From Porodaedalea pini (Eukaryota; Basidiomycota; Agaricomycetes; Hymenochaetales; Hymenochaetaceae), in contig NBAY01000004.1 in NCBI GenBank assembly GCA_002794775.1, forward strand, positions 868,001 to 932,000: 64,000 nucleotides of DNA, read 5' to 3'. Of this stretch, positions 1 to 10,545 are shown one piece after another. Each line of letters begins with the position of its first letter. Position 1 is the stretch's first letter. Under the pieces are notes generated by a model that had not been told where the DNA came from, made no database searches, and saw only the letters and a list, made by a program, of their open reading frames with translations. Made by a program: the position numbers and the translations under genes.

Positions 1-345
1 CGACGATCGCTGCGATCTGCTCCATCTGCTGCTGGGTGAAGCCTCCTGTCGACATTTCTGGTTCGGGCATCAGTGTCAAGGGTTCAGGGGGGGTTGGGGG
101 TGACAGGTCCCTATTGGTCTCCCGGTATGGACCTGGAGTCGGCGGCGGTAGGTTGGCAGTAGTCGTGGACGGTGCAGGTGACGACGGGACAGCTGGGGGC
201 CACCTAGCTCTCCTTCCTTCTTTGTTCATCGAATACCAGCTATGCCGGATCTCACTCCACCAGATCTCGTGTGTAACACCGCTATTGTTGGTCACGATGT
301 AGCTTGGTCGGTCTGGATCCCAACGGGCTGACACAGGAAGGGCCC
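1..345 (-). mobile_element. Gag-like N-terminus of a gypsy-type retroelement, cut by the window edge
   Basis: The minus strand is open from about 345 to the left edge; the nearest upstream in-frame stop is near 346-348. The reading runs through W/R/H-rich text (EIWWSEIRHSWYSMNKEGRR), then a Pro/Thr-rich linker, then STGGFTQQQMEQIAAIV. A charged start, a proline-rich linker and a Q-rich helix opening are what I associate with Gag N-termini of fungal Ty3/gypsy elements. No protease, RT or zinc knuckle is inside the window, so the family is inferred. The first in-frame ATG is at 229, and another at 55 precedes STGGF. It could instead be a low-complexity host gene fragment. The TATA-bearing repeat region to its right fits an upstream LTR. 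Confidence 0.35.
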
Positions 346-819
346 ATCACTGTTCGTCAGTGAGATCTATCTTGACAATGGTGGAGGAACAGGGATCGGT
401 TGTGCATTCAAACTGGGGTTACACCAATGTTGAACAGGTTTGTCAGCGAAGTTGATGATGAGGTGGAAGGACGCGGCAGAGATAACAATCGACAATGACA
501 TTGACAACAGAACACGTAATGTCACCCACGTCCAGGTCAAGTGGCTCCTCCACCAAAGGGAGATGCGGAGAGCCAGGGTCGGGGAAAGTCGGTTGAGAGG
601 TTTTCGTAATACATGAACATCCGAAAATGTCCAGGCAGGGTTGAGGGTTGTCGTTTAGGGGATTTACATGTCAAGTCCATTGAGGGGAGCGCTCCTCTAG
701 ACTGAGTGAAGGCAAGTCGGCAGCGACGATGTATGCTGGGGGTGAGCCTGGGTGGGGTTCTGCTTTTATGTTAGGCGGGAGTCTGGGAGACGACTTGGAC
801 TGGGCAGGCCTTGGCTGAC

Positions 820-1075
820 TGTCGTCTGGGACGTGCTATACTCAAGCGGGGACTCGGGACATGCTATACTCAGGCTAGGTTGTCATGGAGGTAAGAGGAT
901 TAATACAATATACTCTACTACAGGAGGGGGACGCGGTCTCACCTAGGTCGTCATGGAGGTAAGAGGAAAAGCAGAACAGGTGTTCAGATGCGATTCCTCT
1001 TCCTTATATACAGTGATCACCTTGTGAGAACCGGTTGCCCCATTGTCTAGGATTATATAATGGGAGCGGAATGGA
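820..1075 (-). repeat. LTR-like promoter region with internal direct repeats
   Basis: Read on the minus strand, this stretch has a good TATA box (TGTATATAAGG, revcomp of about 1005-1015) upstream of the Gag-like frame. It also holds two pairs of direct repeats. About 17 nt is repeated at 828-844 and 856-872 with one mismatch, and about 25 nt is repeated at 875-899 and 943-967 with one mismatch. TATA plus short tandem motifs upstream of a Gag frame suggests an LTR (U3/R). I could not fix the LTR ends or find a second LTR copy in the window. Confidence 0.35.
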
Positions 1076-1232
1076 ACGAATGAAGGTCATGTGAAGGGAG
1101 TGTGGGAAATGATTGAAAAGATGATTAATTATAATGGAAAGGAGTGATTAAAAGAAAAGAAATGATAAAAGGCAATTAAAAGAAGGGAAAAGTTCAAGTC
1201 CTGACACTTCGCCGACTGCAAAAAGAAGACAT

Positions 1233-3116
1233 TTAAGAGAAATAATTACGAATATCTGTCTGTGAGAGACCCTTATTAATTTCCTTCTGAACCAACTGTC
1301 AGAGCTTTGGTAGAAGCTTGTGTGCCTGACTGTACTCGTCCCCAGTTCAGCTCTGAAAGAGTGTGTCAAGCTGTGCGAGCACACAGCATGCCTCTGGAAG
1401 GGTCATGGGAGGTTCTGGTTCTAGTTCTGGGGGCTCGAGCTCGAGAATATGCTGGCCATCAGCTTCCATTTGATTCAACTGAACCTGTGAGATAATTTCA
1501 TCATCTGTCCACCTGGCTTCTGTGATTTTCTCGCCCTCCACTTCTAGAAGTTCTTTGGCCTTCTGCAGATTCTTTCCTCCGGCCTCCATAGAGAAGTCTT
1601 TCAGTGCTTCTTCAAGTTCCATAACAGCCTTCTTTACTTCTGGAGCCTGGTGTATAGTTTTATCTGCTGCATTGGATATGCCTGTGCTAAGAATCCCCGC
1701 ATGCCTCCAGCAGTTTGTGACTGTTTTCAGTGTGACTAGGCTCCATGCTTCCATAGCAAGATGCATTCCCTGGAGCTGATCAATGAAGTAAATGTTTTCG
1801 GACCCTTCTTCATAATGAGCTAGAGCTCTGAGAATAAACAACCACTGGTAATGAGCCTTAAATGCGCGAATGATTCCAGCATCCATTGGTTGGATGTGTG
1901 ACATCATGTTTGAGTTGAGAAAAATAACCTCGGTGTTTGTAAGCGCTGATGGATCAAAAATATGGGATGGTGCATTGTCAATTGTGAGGCAAATCTGGCG
2001 CTTCTGAGAGCACATATCCCTATCAAGGTCTTCAAGAAAACTTAACAAAAGTTATTATCAATTAATAGACAAAAAATGAATCTCCACTCACAGCTTGAAA
2101 ATTGAACCTGTCATCCACGCTTTTTTATTCCAAAAATAGTAAAACCCAAGATCTACACCCTCTTTCTTCTGGAAGCACTGAGGTTTCTGGGCATGGCCTA
2201 AAAAAAGCGGAACCCTAATATCTGATCCATCTGAATTTGTAATGAATCCAAGGGTAATTCAGGTCTTGTCCCCTTTTCCACCTGATGTTTGCTGACTAGC
2301 CAGAGTCCGATCTGGTGGCATCCTGTAATAGAGGCTGGTTTCATCGAAATTATAAATGTCACATGGTTTGAAGCCTAAAAGAATGGTCTGAAGACGCTTC
2401 CTGGCAGCTGTGACGTCATCTAGGGAAACAGAAGTGGCCTCACCATGAAGCTGGACTTCTCGAAGCCCATGTCGCTGCTTGAATGCTTCAACCCATCCAT
2501 TAGAAAGGGAAAGGCACTGATCATCAGGAATTCCAAGCTGATTGGCAAAATGCTCGGCTTTGACTTTAAGAATTGTGGCTGTGATACTGATCCACCCTGT
2601 AGCTGTATTAACCCAAAGAACAAGTGCTTCCTCCAACTGAGGAAGTTTGACATTCCTAGGCCACCTGAAAAATACAAAATTGGGATCCACCTTGGATAAT
2701 TTTTGCAATTCATCCCTCTTTGCCAAAACCTTGTTAACTGTAGACTGTTCCAGCTTAGTCCATTTGTAATAGAAGTGCTTGGCAATTTTTTGTTGTGTCA
2801 TTCCCTTCCCAGGGCCTTCTGCAAAGTTAAGAATCTCGAGTCAGTCTCCATTGGTGTAGGAAATGCACTTCTGCACCGGGTGAACAGTGGCTGTAATAGA
2901 TCGGTTCCCAAGGGTCCAAGGCTTTGGTGTTTTCCTATGAGAAGGCTTCTTTGGTGCATCAGCTTCAGGAAGCACAGGAAGCACAGGAAGCACTGGTCCA
3001 GGGATACTGAGATCCATGGGGGAACTATCTCGTGAGTGTGACCACTGAATTTCACTGGCATCTTTGAGAGAGCCATCTGGGTTTTGAGCGCAGCCTAGCT
3101 CTCGAGAAAGAGACAT
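1233..3116 (-). pseudogene. Pogo/Tigger-type DDE transposase, decayed by four in-frame TGA codons
   Basis: One frame, split by a 51-bp intron (2091-2041, GTGAGT..AAG), gives a transposase of about 610 codons. In order it shows a basic N-terminus, a psq-like HTH start (MTQQKIAKHFYYKW), a CENP-B-type HTH segment, the first DDE aspartate in YNFDETSLYYRMP, then ITLGFITNSDGSD, FYYFWNKKAWM, the second aspartate in LTIDNAPSH, and QPMDAGIIRAFK. The end carries QTDIRNYF, which matches a PCNA-interacting PIP box; such C-terminal motifs are known in pogo transposases. In-frame TGA codons lie at 2843-2841, 2261-2259, 1349-1347 and 1301-1299, and the true stop is TAA at 1235-1233. All four would be Arg if CGA, so the copy looks dead by C-to-T change. 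Start chosen at MSLSRELG; an upstream start is possible. Confidence 0.85.
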
Positions 3117-3380
3117 GGAGGGTTGAGGGAACTAATCAAACCACTTTTCAGATATTTTCCTGCTAACTGTGAGCTATGAAAATTATTGATGGTGAATCTA
3201 CAGATTGTCACAAGTATATCTATATGGGGATACACGGTCACTTGACTACCTCTAGATAAGAATTTTTCCTATAAATTTCCATTGAAATCTTAATTCTTAT
3301 TGCTTATAGCAATTATTCTTATAGGACCCTGAATTTCCCGCCTACCGAGTCGGTGGACAGAAAATTGTATGCTTAACTAC

Positions 3381-3424
3381 AGGTTATTCTTATCCACTGG
3401 TATTCTTATACACAGGCTCGACTG
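3381..3424 (-). repeat. Right terminal repeat of the pogo element with TA target site
   Basis: Read on the minus strand from 3424, the element begins CAGTCGAGCCTGTGTATAAG and continues with a second ATAAGAATAAC-like unit. It is preceded by TA at 3425-3426. A CAG-type terminus next to TA is the usual end of pogo/Tigger elements. The matching left end was not found; it should lie left of 1233 and may be degraded or lost at the junction with the LTR-like region. Confidence 0.55.
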
Positions 3425-3720
3425 TATAGGTGTATTGTCAGGCAGAATCATTCCCTGATTTTCTTGAGCTCAAATTTGAAGATAAAGATATGAATTCTAT
3501 TGGAGAATCATCTTTATGAATTATCATGATTTTAGAACTACTTGGGACACCTTAGAATTTTTTGTGGAGGCAATCTGTCAAGTAAGACAGACTCTGTTTC
3601 ATTTGTCAGACTAAGAACACACACTCATTTTACTGAACAGGTTCCTATATGCATAATAAATGATTCAGATTTTTTTTTGAACTTTCAACAACTTAATTAC
3701 ATAGAGAATTGAGTAAGCTA

Positions 3721-3901
3721 AGGGCCTGTTTGGCAACAAAAATAACAGCAGATAATGAAAAGTTAGCTCCAAAAATATCCCTTCTTTGGCAAGTTTATAC
3801 AAGCATTGCATAATATTTATGAGATAAAAATGCCTTAAAAGGGATATTCTTGGAGCTAATTTTTCGTTATCACGCGTTATTTTTGCTGCCAAACAGGCCC
3901 T
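3721..3901. mobile_element. 181-bp MITE with about 60-bp terminal inverted repeats
   Basis: The ends read AGGGCCTGTTTGGCAACAAA on the plus strand and AGGGCCTGTTTGGCAGCAAA on the minus strand. The inverted similarity continues inward for about 60 bp (AAAAATAAC, GATAA, TTAGCTCCAA, AATATCCCTT) with few mismatches. TA flanks both sides (3719-3720 and 3902-3903) and fits a TA target duplication; a TTA/TAA reading is also possible. There is no coding capacity. The GGGCCTGTTTGG start resembles ends described for Tourist-like MITEs, whereas TA target sites suggest Tc1/mariner, so the superfamily is left open. Confidence 0.8.
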
Positions 3902-3945
3902 TAATGATCTTTGAAGCTGCAAAAGCATCTTATCCATGACAAATC

Positions 3946-4075
3946 TGCTCTCGGGGGGTTGTCTGTTCTCCGGGTATCTTCAATCTTGCTCTCCAGCACA
4001 TGCTCCGGGGTAAATTGCATGTGCCCCTGAGAATTCTTTTGTCTCCGGGTCAAACAAACTCTCCGGGGTAACTTG
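3946..4075. repeat. Cluster of five CTCCGGGG-like motifs
   Basis: Five variants of T/CTC(C)GGGG(T) occur within about 130 bp: CTCGGGGGGTT near 3950, CTCCGGGTATC near 3970, CTCCGGGGTAAATTG near 4002, CTCCGGGTCAAAC near 4042 and CTCCGGGGTAACTTG near 4062. Two of them extend to CTCCGGGGTAA. They lie 300-430 bp upstream of the gene starting at 4382. They may be a degenerate minisatellite or binding sites; nothing decides between these. Confidence 0.4.
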
Positions 4076-4381
4076 ATTTATTTTTTTTGGTTACGTTGGT
4101 ACGTCATATGTTACATATATCTGTATTATCGGTAATATCACTGGTTCTGCTGTGTCCTCCCGTGCCCAACCCCAGATCTTGCGCTCCTCTCAGCCACGCC
4201 TCAGCATCAACTTCTATTAAGACCTTATCGGAATGTCCCATCTCGAAATCAGATCGCGTAGTACTAGTATCGCATGAATGTCCGTTCAATAAATGTATAG
4301 ACCTTGGGTCACAGCCTCAGCGCACTACACCATATTAATTAGCGGTCTCTCCTTCAAGCTCCATCATTATCTCCCCACATC

Positions 4382-5825
4382 ATGAGTGCTCAAGCATCCA
4401 CAGAGGAACTCTTCGCTCACTCGGACGAGGACGCGTTCGCGCTCTTTCCCGACTTCCGTAGCGCGCCCGAGCCCACTCAGCTAGCGCCTTTGCGCTTGCC
4501 ACTTTGTCTTCCCCAAACAACCGCAGGAGCCAATGCAACGTTTACAAGAGCTTACAGCGCGGAACTTCACGCCTCGGGCATAGAAATGGATGACTGGCTG
4601 CACTTCGTGTTAGTGATTTGGCATTTGCACGGCTGACGTCTCTGCATTCAATCACATTTATTGAAATTATTCAGTGATGGGCTGAATATCGCAATGTCAG
4701 CAAGTCCACCGCTTCGTGTTGTCGAACTTGCAGGCATGGTCATAGGCTTCGTGTAAGCGACCGTCATTTTCTTATGGAGCCATAACTTCTTTTTTTATTA
4801 ATTAAAAAAAAACACATACTAGACCTAATCATTGGGCGATGATCGCCAGTGCCGGCATGCAACTCGTCGCTGAGACAGGCATCCGTATCATTGCCAAAAC
4901 GCTCACTGACCGTCTCCTCCGACGCGCCAACGCAGAGTATTTCGCCCCACGTGGCTTGCGCGTACGCATATGCAAGACCGCCGCCATGCGCCAACTTATT
5001 GGAATCGACCCACCTCCTGACCCCACCGAGAGCACGACAACCAAAATGGCAAACTATGCTAGACATACGGGCCGCGTCGCGGAAACGGTCGCGCTCCAAC
5101 TGCCTATTATACGCAAAGTTTACAACCGAATCGCACCGGGCGTACCCGCTATTGAGCCAGGAGCGCCGGGTGGGATGACCGCGCGCCGACTCGCCATTCT
5201 AGAACATCATGTGCTTCCGCTATCGTATGACGTACCGCCTCCCGCACCGATGGAGGGCATGATGGACAAAGTATCTGGCCTCTCTGTGCGTCTGCAGACG
5301 TGGCGCGCCGGTCAGGCGGAAGCCAAAGTGGATCGTAAGCGTCAACTACTTGCGATTCAGGAGGGGCGTGCAGCGTCTGTTACGCCTCGACCGCCTGCGT
5401 CAACATCGAGCTCGTCACAGAATATCTTGACGCAGGCATGGAAAGCGCGGCGGGATCGGATGGACGGGCGTGCCGAGCGACGCGCTATTCAGCGCGGAGG
5501 TCAGGGTCGTGTCAGCCGAAAGCTTCGAGCGCAAGTGCAGATTGCTGACCGTAAGGAATGGAAGGTGACAAACAGAGTGCTCTGGGTCGTGCTGCTGAAT
5601 GCTGAGCAAGGTAATTTTTACTTTGTTATGTTTTTTTGTCGAGATTCACCGTTTAATGTTCCTTTCGTAGATGCACAAATCCAAGACAGAGAGTTGGCAG
5701 ATGATGATGATGATGTCGAGGAGATCACCGAGGAAGAATGGCTGGAGGAGTTGAAGTACGAAAATGCTGAAGATAAGCTTATAATTGAGAATGAAGACAG
5801 GAAAGTTGGAAATGAGCGTTCGTAG
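4382..5825 (+). CDS. Conserved fungal protein of unknown function, about 415 aa
   Basis: Four exons fit: 4382-4608, 4675-4752, 4823-5610 and 5671-5825. All introns have GT-AG ends, including a 60-bp in-frame third intron. The spliced length is 1248 nt (415 aa). The N-terminus is acidic (EELFAHSDEDAFALFPDF). A central block reads through the exon joins (HFVDGLNIAMSASPPLRVVELAGMV, then PNHWAMIASAGMQLVAETGIRIIAKTLTDRLLR), followed by YFAPRGLRVRICKTAAMRQLIG. The C-terminal part is highly charged, with an Arg-rich stretch and a poly-Asp/Glu tail (DDDDDVEEITEEEW). The continuity across joins and the phrase FAPRGLRVRICKT suggest a conserved fungal family, but I know no function for it. The start ATG follows a C/T-rich leader and a CATC repeat. 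Confidence 0.8.
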
Positions 5826-6036
5826 TTCAGACCTATGTTCTTTGTATTTTATAGCGCACGAACCCTAAGTTTATATGGTATACCCAGCGCGCCTTTGATA
5901 GTGGTACAAAAATCCCAATATAAGTATGAACAGAAGGAAAGAACGATAGGGGATGCCGCAAGCTTTGGATCTCTACAGTTCACGAATCGGTGGTTGGCAA
6001 TGAGTAACCTGTAAACATAAGTGAAAAGCACGCACA

Positions 6037-7276
6037 TTAGTCTCGCATCAATTGATAGCCTGTCATCGAGGATTTCGTGAGCTGTTTGTGTACACGCTGC
6101 AGACCTGAGAATGACGATAGTTGAAACTTCTTGAAGTTCGAGTATCCAGGTATCACTCGTAGACCATCGGTTATGTTTGACATAAAGGAGTCGAAAATGT
6201 TACGAGCCTCCAACGAAAGTGTCGAAAGGCCTGACGGAAGAGCCGATTCATGATACGCTACATCATACCACTTGGATTTTATCGAAAGGCGACGCACTCA
6301 CGGGAATGATCTGAACAGGGAGTCGATAATGGGCTGGGGTAGTCTCTTATTAACAGCTCCCGGCGCTCGATATGCAAACGTCGCAAGACGGGCACTGGTC
6401 TCTATCGAAGGCAACGTTATGAAAGTGAGGGTAGAATCCTGCCTGCTCGTACACCGAGCGCAAGACGAAGAAGAGGTCAGACAGGGGCAATATCCAGATC
6501 ATTACAAACGTTTGTAACCACGCACAAAGTTACAAAGGAAGTAAGCTGAATAATAGGCCTACTCACTGTGGTGTCTCCGCGTATGCAGAAGTGAAGTGCC
6601 TACGAAGAGGAAGCATGCTAGTGAGTCACGAAGACTGGAAAGGCATGGCTTTATTAACTTCTGTGCGTGAGGATAACCATTCGGGTTAATCAAGAGATTG
6701 CGAGGTTTGAAAAATGCCGCAAATACGGTTGTCCGTTATAACAAGTGAGATCACAGAGTCTAGGCATGATCCCTATAGAGCCTGACTCCAGATGAAAGTC
6801 TATAGCCCGTATCTCGTTTTCCTCCCGCGTATATGTGGAGACGACGCAGAGCTGGAAGGTGCAACCCAGCCACGAGTTGCTCGAGAGAATCTAGATTCGA
6901 ATCTGATAGGTATCCAGGTGGTTGAGGATAGTGGAATTCCACCCATCGGTCGCAGTGCGGTTTCAATAGGGCGAAGGAAGCGTTGAGATGCACTTCCACA
7001 AGTTCTAAATCGGCTTCGTCGGCATTTTCTTAGGGTTCGGTTTCATATTTGGCGATGGCCAACATGTAAATTCAGCAAACAGTGCGCGATTCAGGAAGGT
7101 GTCGGGTTTCTCCTGAGGATCTGAGATACAGAGGCATGTCCAAAGTTGTGCAGTCCCAAGTGCAAGTCGTTGATCTCGACGTGCCAGACCGCTGCTACGC
7201 AGTTGGAGCCAGATGCATCTGACGAGCAGATAGCCTGGAAAATCGAGGAGAGGACATCATCCGGAGTCTTACTCAC
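6037..7276 (-). pseudogene. Decayed F-box/LRR-like gene, minus copy
   Basis: Fragments match the plus-strand copy at 12097-13441 in order. They are an F-box-like start (KTPDDVLSSIFQAICSS, 7270-7220), CDRWVEFHYPQPPG..SDSNLDSL..LPALRRLHIYAG (about 6960-6830), DLTCYNGQPYL (about 6755-6723), then LPSGLSTLSLEA and IPGYSNFKKFQL (about 6240-6125). The fragments fall in different frames. The DLTCYNGQPYL piece is followed within ten codons by a stop, and the LRR-like middle of the other copy is largely missing here. No ATG precedes the F-box; the frame opens with GTG at 7276. F-box proteins recruit substrates to SCF ubiquitin ligases, and agaricomycetes carry many such genes. This copy should be inactive. 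Confidence 0.7.
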
Positions 7277-7955
7277 CCGTTCGTCGGAGGGGTTATTTTT
7301 TACCTTCTAAGAGTACATCAGCACCTCCATACAGCCAGGGGCCGATATGCTTCATGTGAGTGGCGTAATTTGAAATCATGTTTACATCTACCACCTCATC
7401 GCGTCATGAAGATCCCTACGAAGGCACTAAATCTATCGAAAACAAATGAATACGTATATAAATGCTGAATCGAAAGAAGGGACTGACACGATTGAAGCTT
7501 AGTGCAGAAGGCCATCTAGTCCAGACTCCCGCATTCAGACGATGGTCCTTGACTAGCCCCAGACATTTAAATACGCAGAGCAGGTTCGTCAGATCCAACA
7601 GTACTAGTGTTGAGCGCAATAAATGGTAGTAGTAGTTGTGAGTAAAGAGAGAGTGCCGTGCCGTTCTTGCTCTGTCGAGAACCTACTGAGAAAAAAAAAA
7701 TTGAAGTCGTCAAATAAAATTCGAACTCCGCACTCTTTTTACTGAAACCTTATTTGCAACCAAAACTAGAATTATCCAAGAGCTACATGTGTAATGCACT
7801 TCGACCAAATACATCCATGCCGATCGTATCAGGTACATCATATGGTAGCCAAAAATAAGCAGGTATAATTAATGATTGAGAGAGATGGAAGACCGTGATG
7901 GAAAATAGATTCAAGAGTTTTATGAAACAGGCCTAGGGACATGGGCTTAGCCTAA
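7277..7955. other. Intergenic, no gene seen
   Basis: Between the F-box remnant and the stop codon of the acyltransferase. It holds short AT-rich runs, a (GTA)n-like stretch near 7625-7638 and a 10-A run near 7690. The right part probably includes the 3' UTR of the minus-strand acyltransferase. No conserved reading frame was recognised. Confidence 0.5.
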
Positions 7956-10145
7956 TTAATAAGCGCAGTATGCGACACAAAGCAGCGGGAAGCCCGCATA
8001 GAGGCCGATCCAAAAGACGACGTTGCCCAAGACCTTGTTGCGTTTGATGGCGGGGATGCGCCCGATGCAATGAGTGGGATTTGGATGAGCTTTAGAAATA
8101 GTCTGGATTAGAATGTGACACAAAACTTTCAAAAGGTATCTCGCTCACCTGCATAACGAAAAGATACATTCTAAGGTATAACAAGTGTCAACAAATATGC
8201 AGGGCAGAACTCGAAGGGACGAACCGGATCTTCTTGGTCACAATCGCCATGACAAGCTCGTGTAGGCACGCGGAGAGGAAGAATGTGACGAACATCGCCG
8301 ACTTCTTGCTCAGCTTGTAGCTCGATATCGACGACGCATAGACGTGCCGCAGGAGGAAGGTGTGCACAGGCTTGTTCCACTTGCGCGCGAACTCGTCCCA
8401 GGACGTTGAGTTCCACCTGGGTCGACTATCAGTTGAGAACGATGGGTTGAGTACATATTGAAGCGTACTACGTAGACGCCAAGATGTTAGTGCAGGTCGT
8501 TGCATATTGCAGAAGAGCCACACACCCAATCTTCATAGAACTGTCGGTCCGCGAAACTGCATAATGTATCAGAAGAAGTACGGCATAATTTTGATATGAG
8601 ATCATTACCGAGACAGCTCGGCGAATCCATTGCAGACGCATTCTGCAGCACAGTCAGCATACTTTCCAAGAGAATCATTCATCAAGACGAGCTGACCGAA
8701 AATAATATAGAAGAGGAGCAGATACGCGATCATGAAGGGCAATGCCAGATCCAGCAGCGAGCGGAAGAACGACTGGTCCCTGCTTGTGGGCACGAGAGGA
8801 AGAATAAAATTCTCAGTGATGGTGTAGAGCAAAGCGAATGTGCCGAAAGTCGCAACGGTTTTCTCAAAGACGTAGAAAGGCCGAATCCTGCAAAGAATGG
8901 GTCAAGTTTCGAGATCACAGGCGTAATGTCTTACCTATCAGTACGCGGGTACTCCAACTCATAGACAAGCGTCGGGATCAGCATGTAGTCCGCAAAGGAC
9001 TTCAGGCTAATGTTGTCTGGCCAACGAACTTTGTTCGGCCCTTGGCTCGTGAGCTCCGCATCCATTTCCACAAGTTCCTGCGCGAGCGCGGCAATATCTT
9101 CATTCGGGTGGTGAACCAAGACGGCATATTCACCCTTGGTATCATTTTTGTTGGGCTTTGCAGGGCCATTTCCTTTGCTAGAGTTGATTTCGTTCTCAGA
9201 TGCAGCGCCACCCTCGTTTCTATCCGGAACCGCGAGTAGCTTTTTGCGCAATGCCGTAGCCATGTCGCCGTCAATGTAGCTGCGCTGCGTTCCGTCTGCC
9301 ATCGGCGTAATACTCGGGGACGCGACGATCTCCTCCGTTGTTGCGCCTGACACAGATCCATCCGCTGAATGTGCAGCTGCCTCGACGATTGCCACGTCCC
9401 ATCCTCCGATGTGCGAGGTGGCAGAACGCAGCCTCGCCATCGTTTTGTCGAAGTTACGGCTCACATTTTGGAGGTAACCGTTCGTGCTCATGTAGGAGTG
9501 CATTTTCATGATCATTACAAGGGAGTGCAGTGTAAGAAATCCAGATTGCACCCACGGCCATTTCCTGAAGTAATAGAAGGTATGCTGAGTCTAATGGATG
9601 ATGCATAGAATCTAGAATAATTACCTGTTGAATGTCCAAATTATAGCGATGGCGAGTACGAGCGTCTGGAATGTGTGTTGAATGATGACGCCCCAGGGAG
9701 AGAAGGTAAGCCAGCCTTTCTTGAGTGCGATAGCGAACGGAACACAGAATCCAGTGCTCAATACCAAAACACCGTCGGAAAGCGCGAGCGTCAGTGCATG
9801 GCGCGAAAACATGGCTGCAAATGCCAGTTCGATCGGATAGCCGTTTTTCTCAAATGAGACCACATAGTTCTGCACGACGAGCAGGAACATGGAGATCCAG
9901 AAGAGCGAGAAGAAACCCTGCAATATGAATTATACACGTGTTCAGTCTGTGGTCTCGCTGTTGAATCGTCCCAGACGCACTCGAAATTCATTTGGCTTCA
10001 TTGTGTTTTGAGGGTCGAATGTGCTATTCCTTGGAACGAAACTGATGATAGCGCGCGATTTCTTGTTCCCGCTAGTCCGAAATGACTTGGATACATAGAG
10101 CGTGCCATCGCTTGTCGGAAAGCCACCACTGTGCGTCCTCGCCAT
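7956..10145 (-). CDS. ARE2: Sterol O-acyltransferase (ACAT/ARE2-like MBOAT enzyme), possible 3' frameshift
   Basis: This enzyme esterifies sterols with fatty acyl-CoA in the ER membrane, feeding lipid droplets. Exons placed: 10145-9981, 9917-9625, 9564-8935, 8887-8609, 8556-about 8526, about 8417-8228, a small exon near 8183 (MYLFVMQ), and a last exon ending at TAA 7958-7956. Family marks are FRGFFSLFWISMFLL, FSRHALTLALSDGVLV, KWPWVQSGFLTLHSLVMIMKMHSY, QFYEDW followed by WNSTSWDEFARKWNKPVH (the FYxDWWN region), and HELVMAIVTKKIR, with the MBOAT active-site His. The insertion around 9400-9050 is Ser/Ala/Asp-rich. The exon join at QFYEDW/WNSTSW is not clean. In the last exon LIQIPLIA and GRIPAIKRNKVLGN are one base out of frame near 8066. 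Start taken at MARTHSGG; an upstream extension is open. Confidence 0.85.
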
Positions 10146-10545
10146 CTTAGAGTCCTGCGCGTTTAGTTGTATGCTTTCGGTAGGCTTGATATTCACGGAG
10201 GTGCCACTGGGTTGAGTGATGTCGAAGTGATATGAGCGGAAGTCTATGAAAGCTTGACACTGACAAGGATGTGCGTACTTTGATAGTGGGCTAAGTGTAT
10301 CTGTAGACTTAACACTTGTTGCAAGCATATGGACGCTAGCAGATTTTAACGACAGGTACGAGCAGAAGATGACGGTGAGGAGCAATCCCGATCGAAAGAC
10401 TGACTATAAGTACTAAAGTAGAACAAGAGGCTGACGCCGTTCGGAGTCGCGGCTGCATGACGCGTTTCGTCATCGCGCTCAACAGGCCGCCGCTAGCCGG
10501 ACGCGCGTTGTTCAAGTTCTCCAACACACAACCATCACATCTGGC
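10146..10545. promoter_or_regulatory. Shared divergent promoter of ARE2-like gene and EMC5
   Basis: The two start codons face away from each other across 400 bp. The region holds an inverted repeat at 10458-10474 (ATGACG, 5-nt loop, CGTCAT), about 70 bp before the EMC5 ATG. Its TGACG half-sites resemble bZIP/CRE half-sites. No clear TATA box was seen. A bidirectional promoter is inferred from the geometry only. Confidence 0.45.

Noticed and set aside
385..425. TGG-starting stretch on the minus strand as a primer-binding site
   Set aside because: It does not fit the acceptor and T-arm spacing of a tRNA 3' end.
1005..1230. Search for the left terminal repeat of the pogo element, including CAGTGATCACC next to TA at about 1013
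   Set aside because: Only CAGT and a few scattered bases match the right end, and the site coincides with the LTR-like TATA box; not enough to call.
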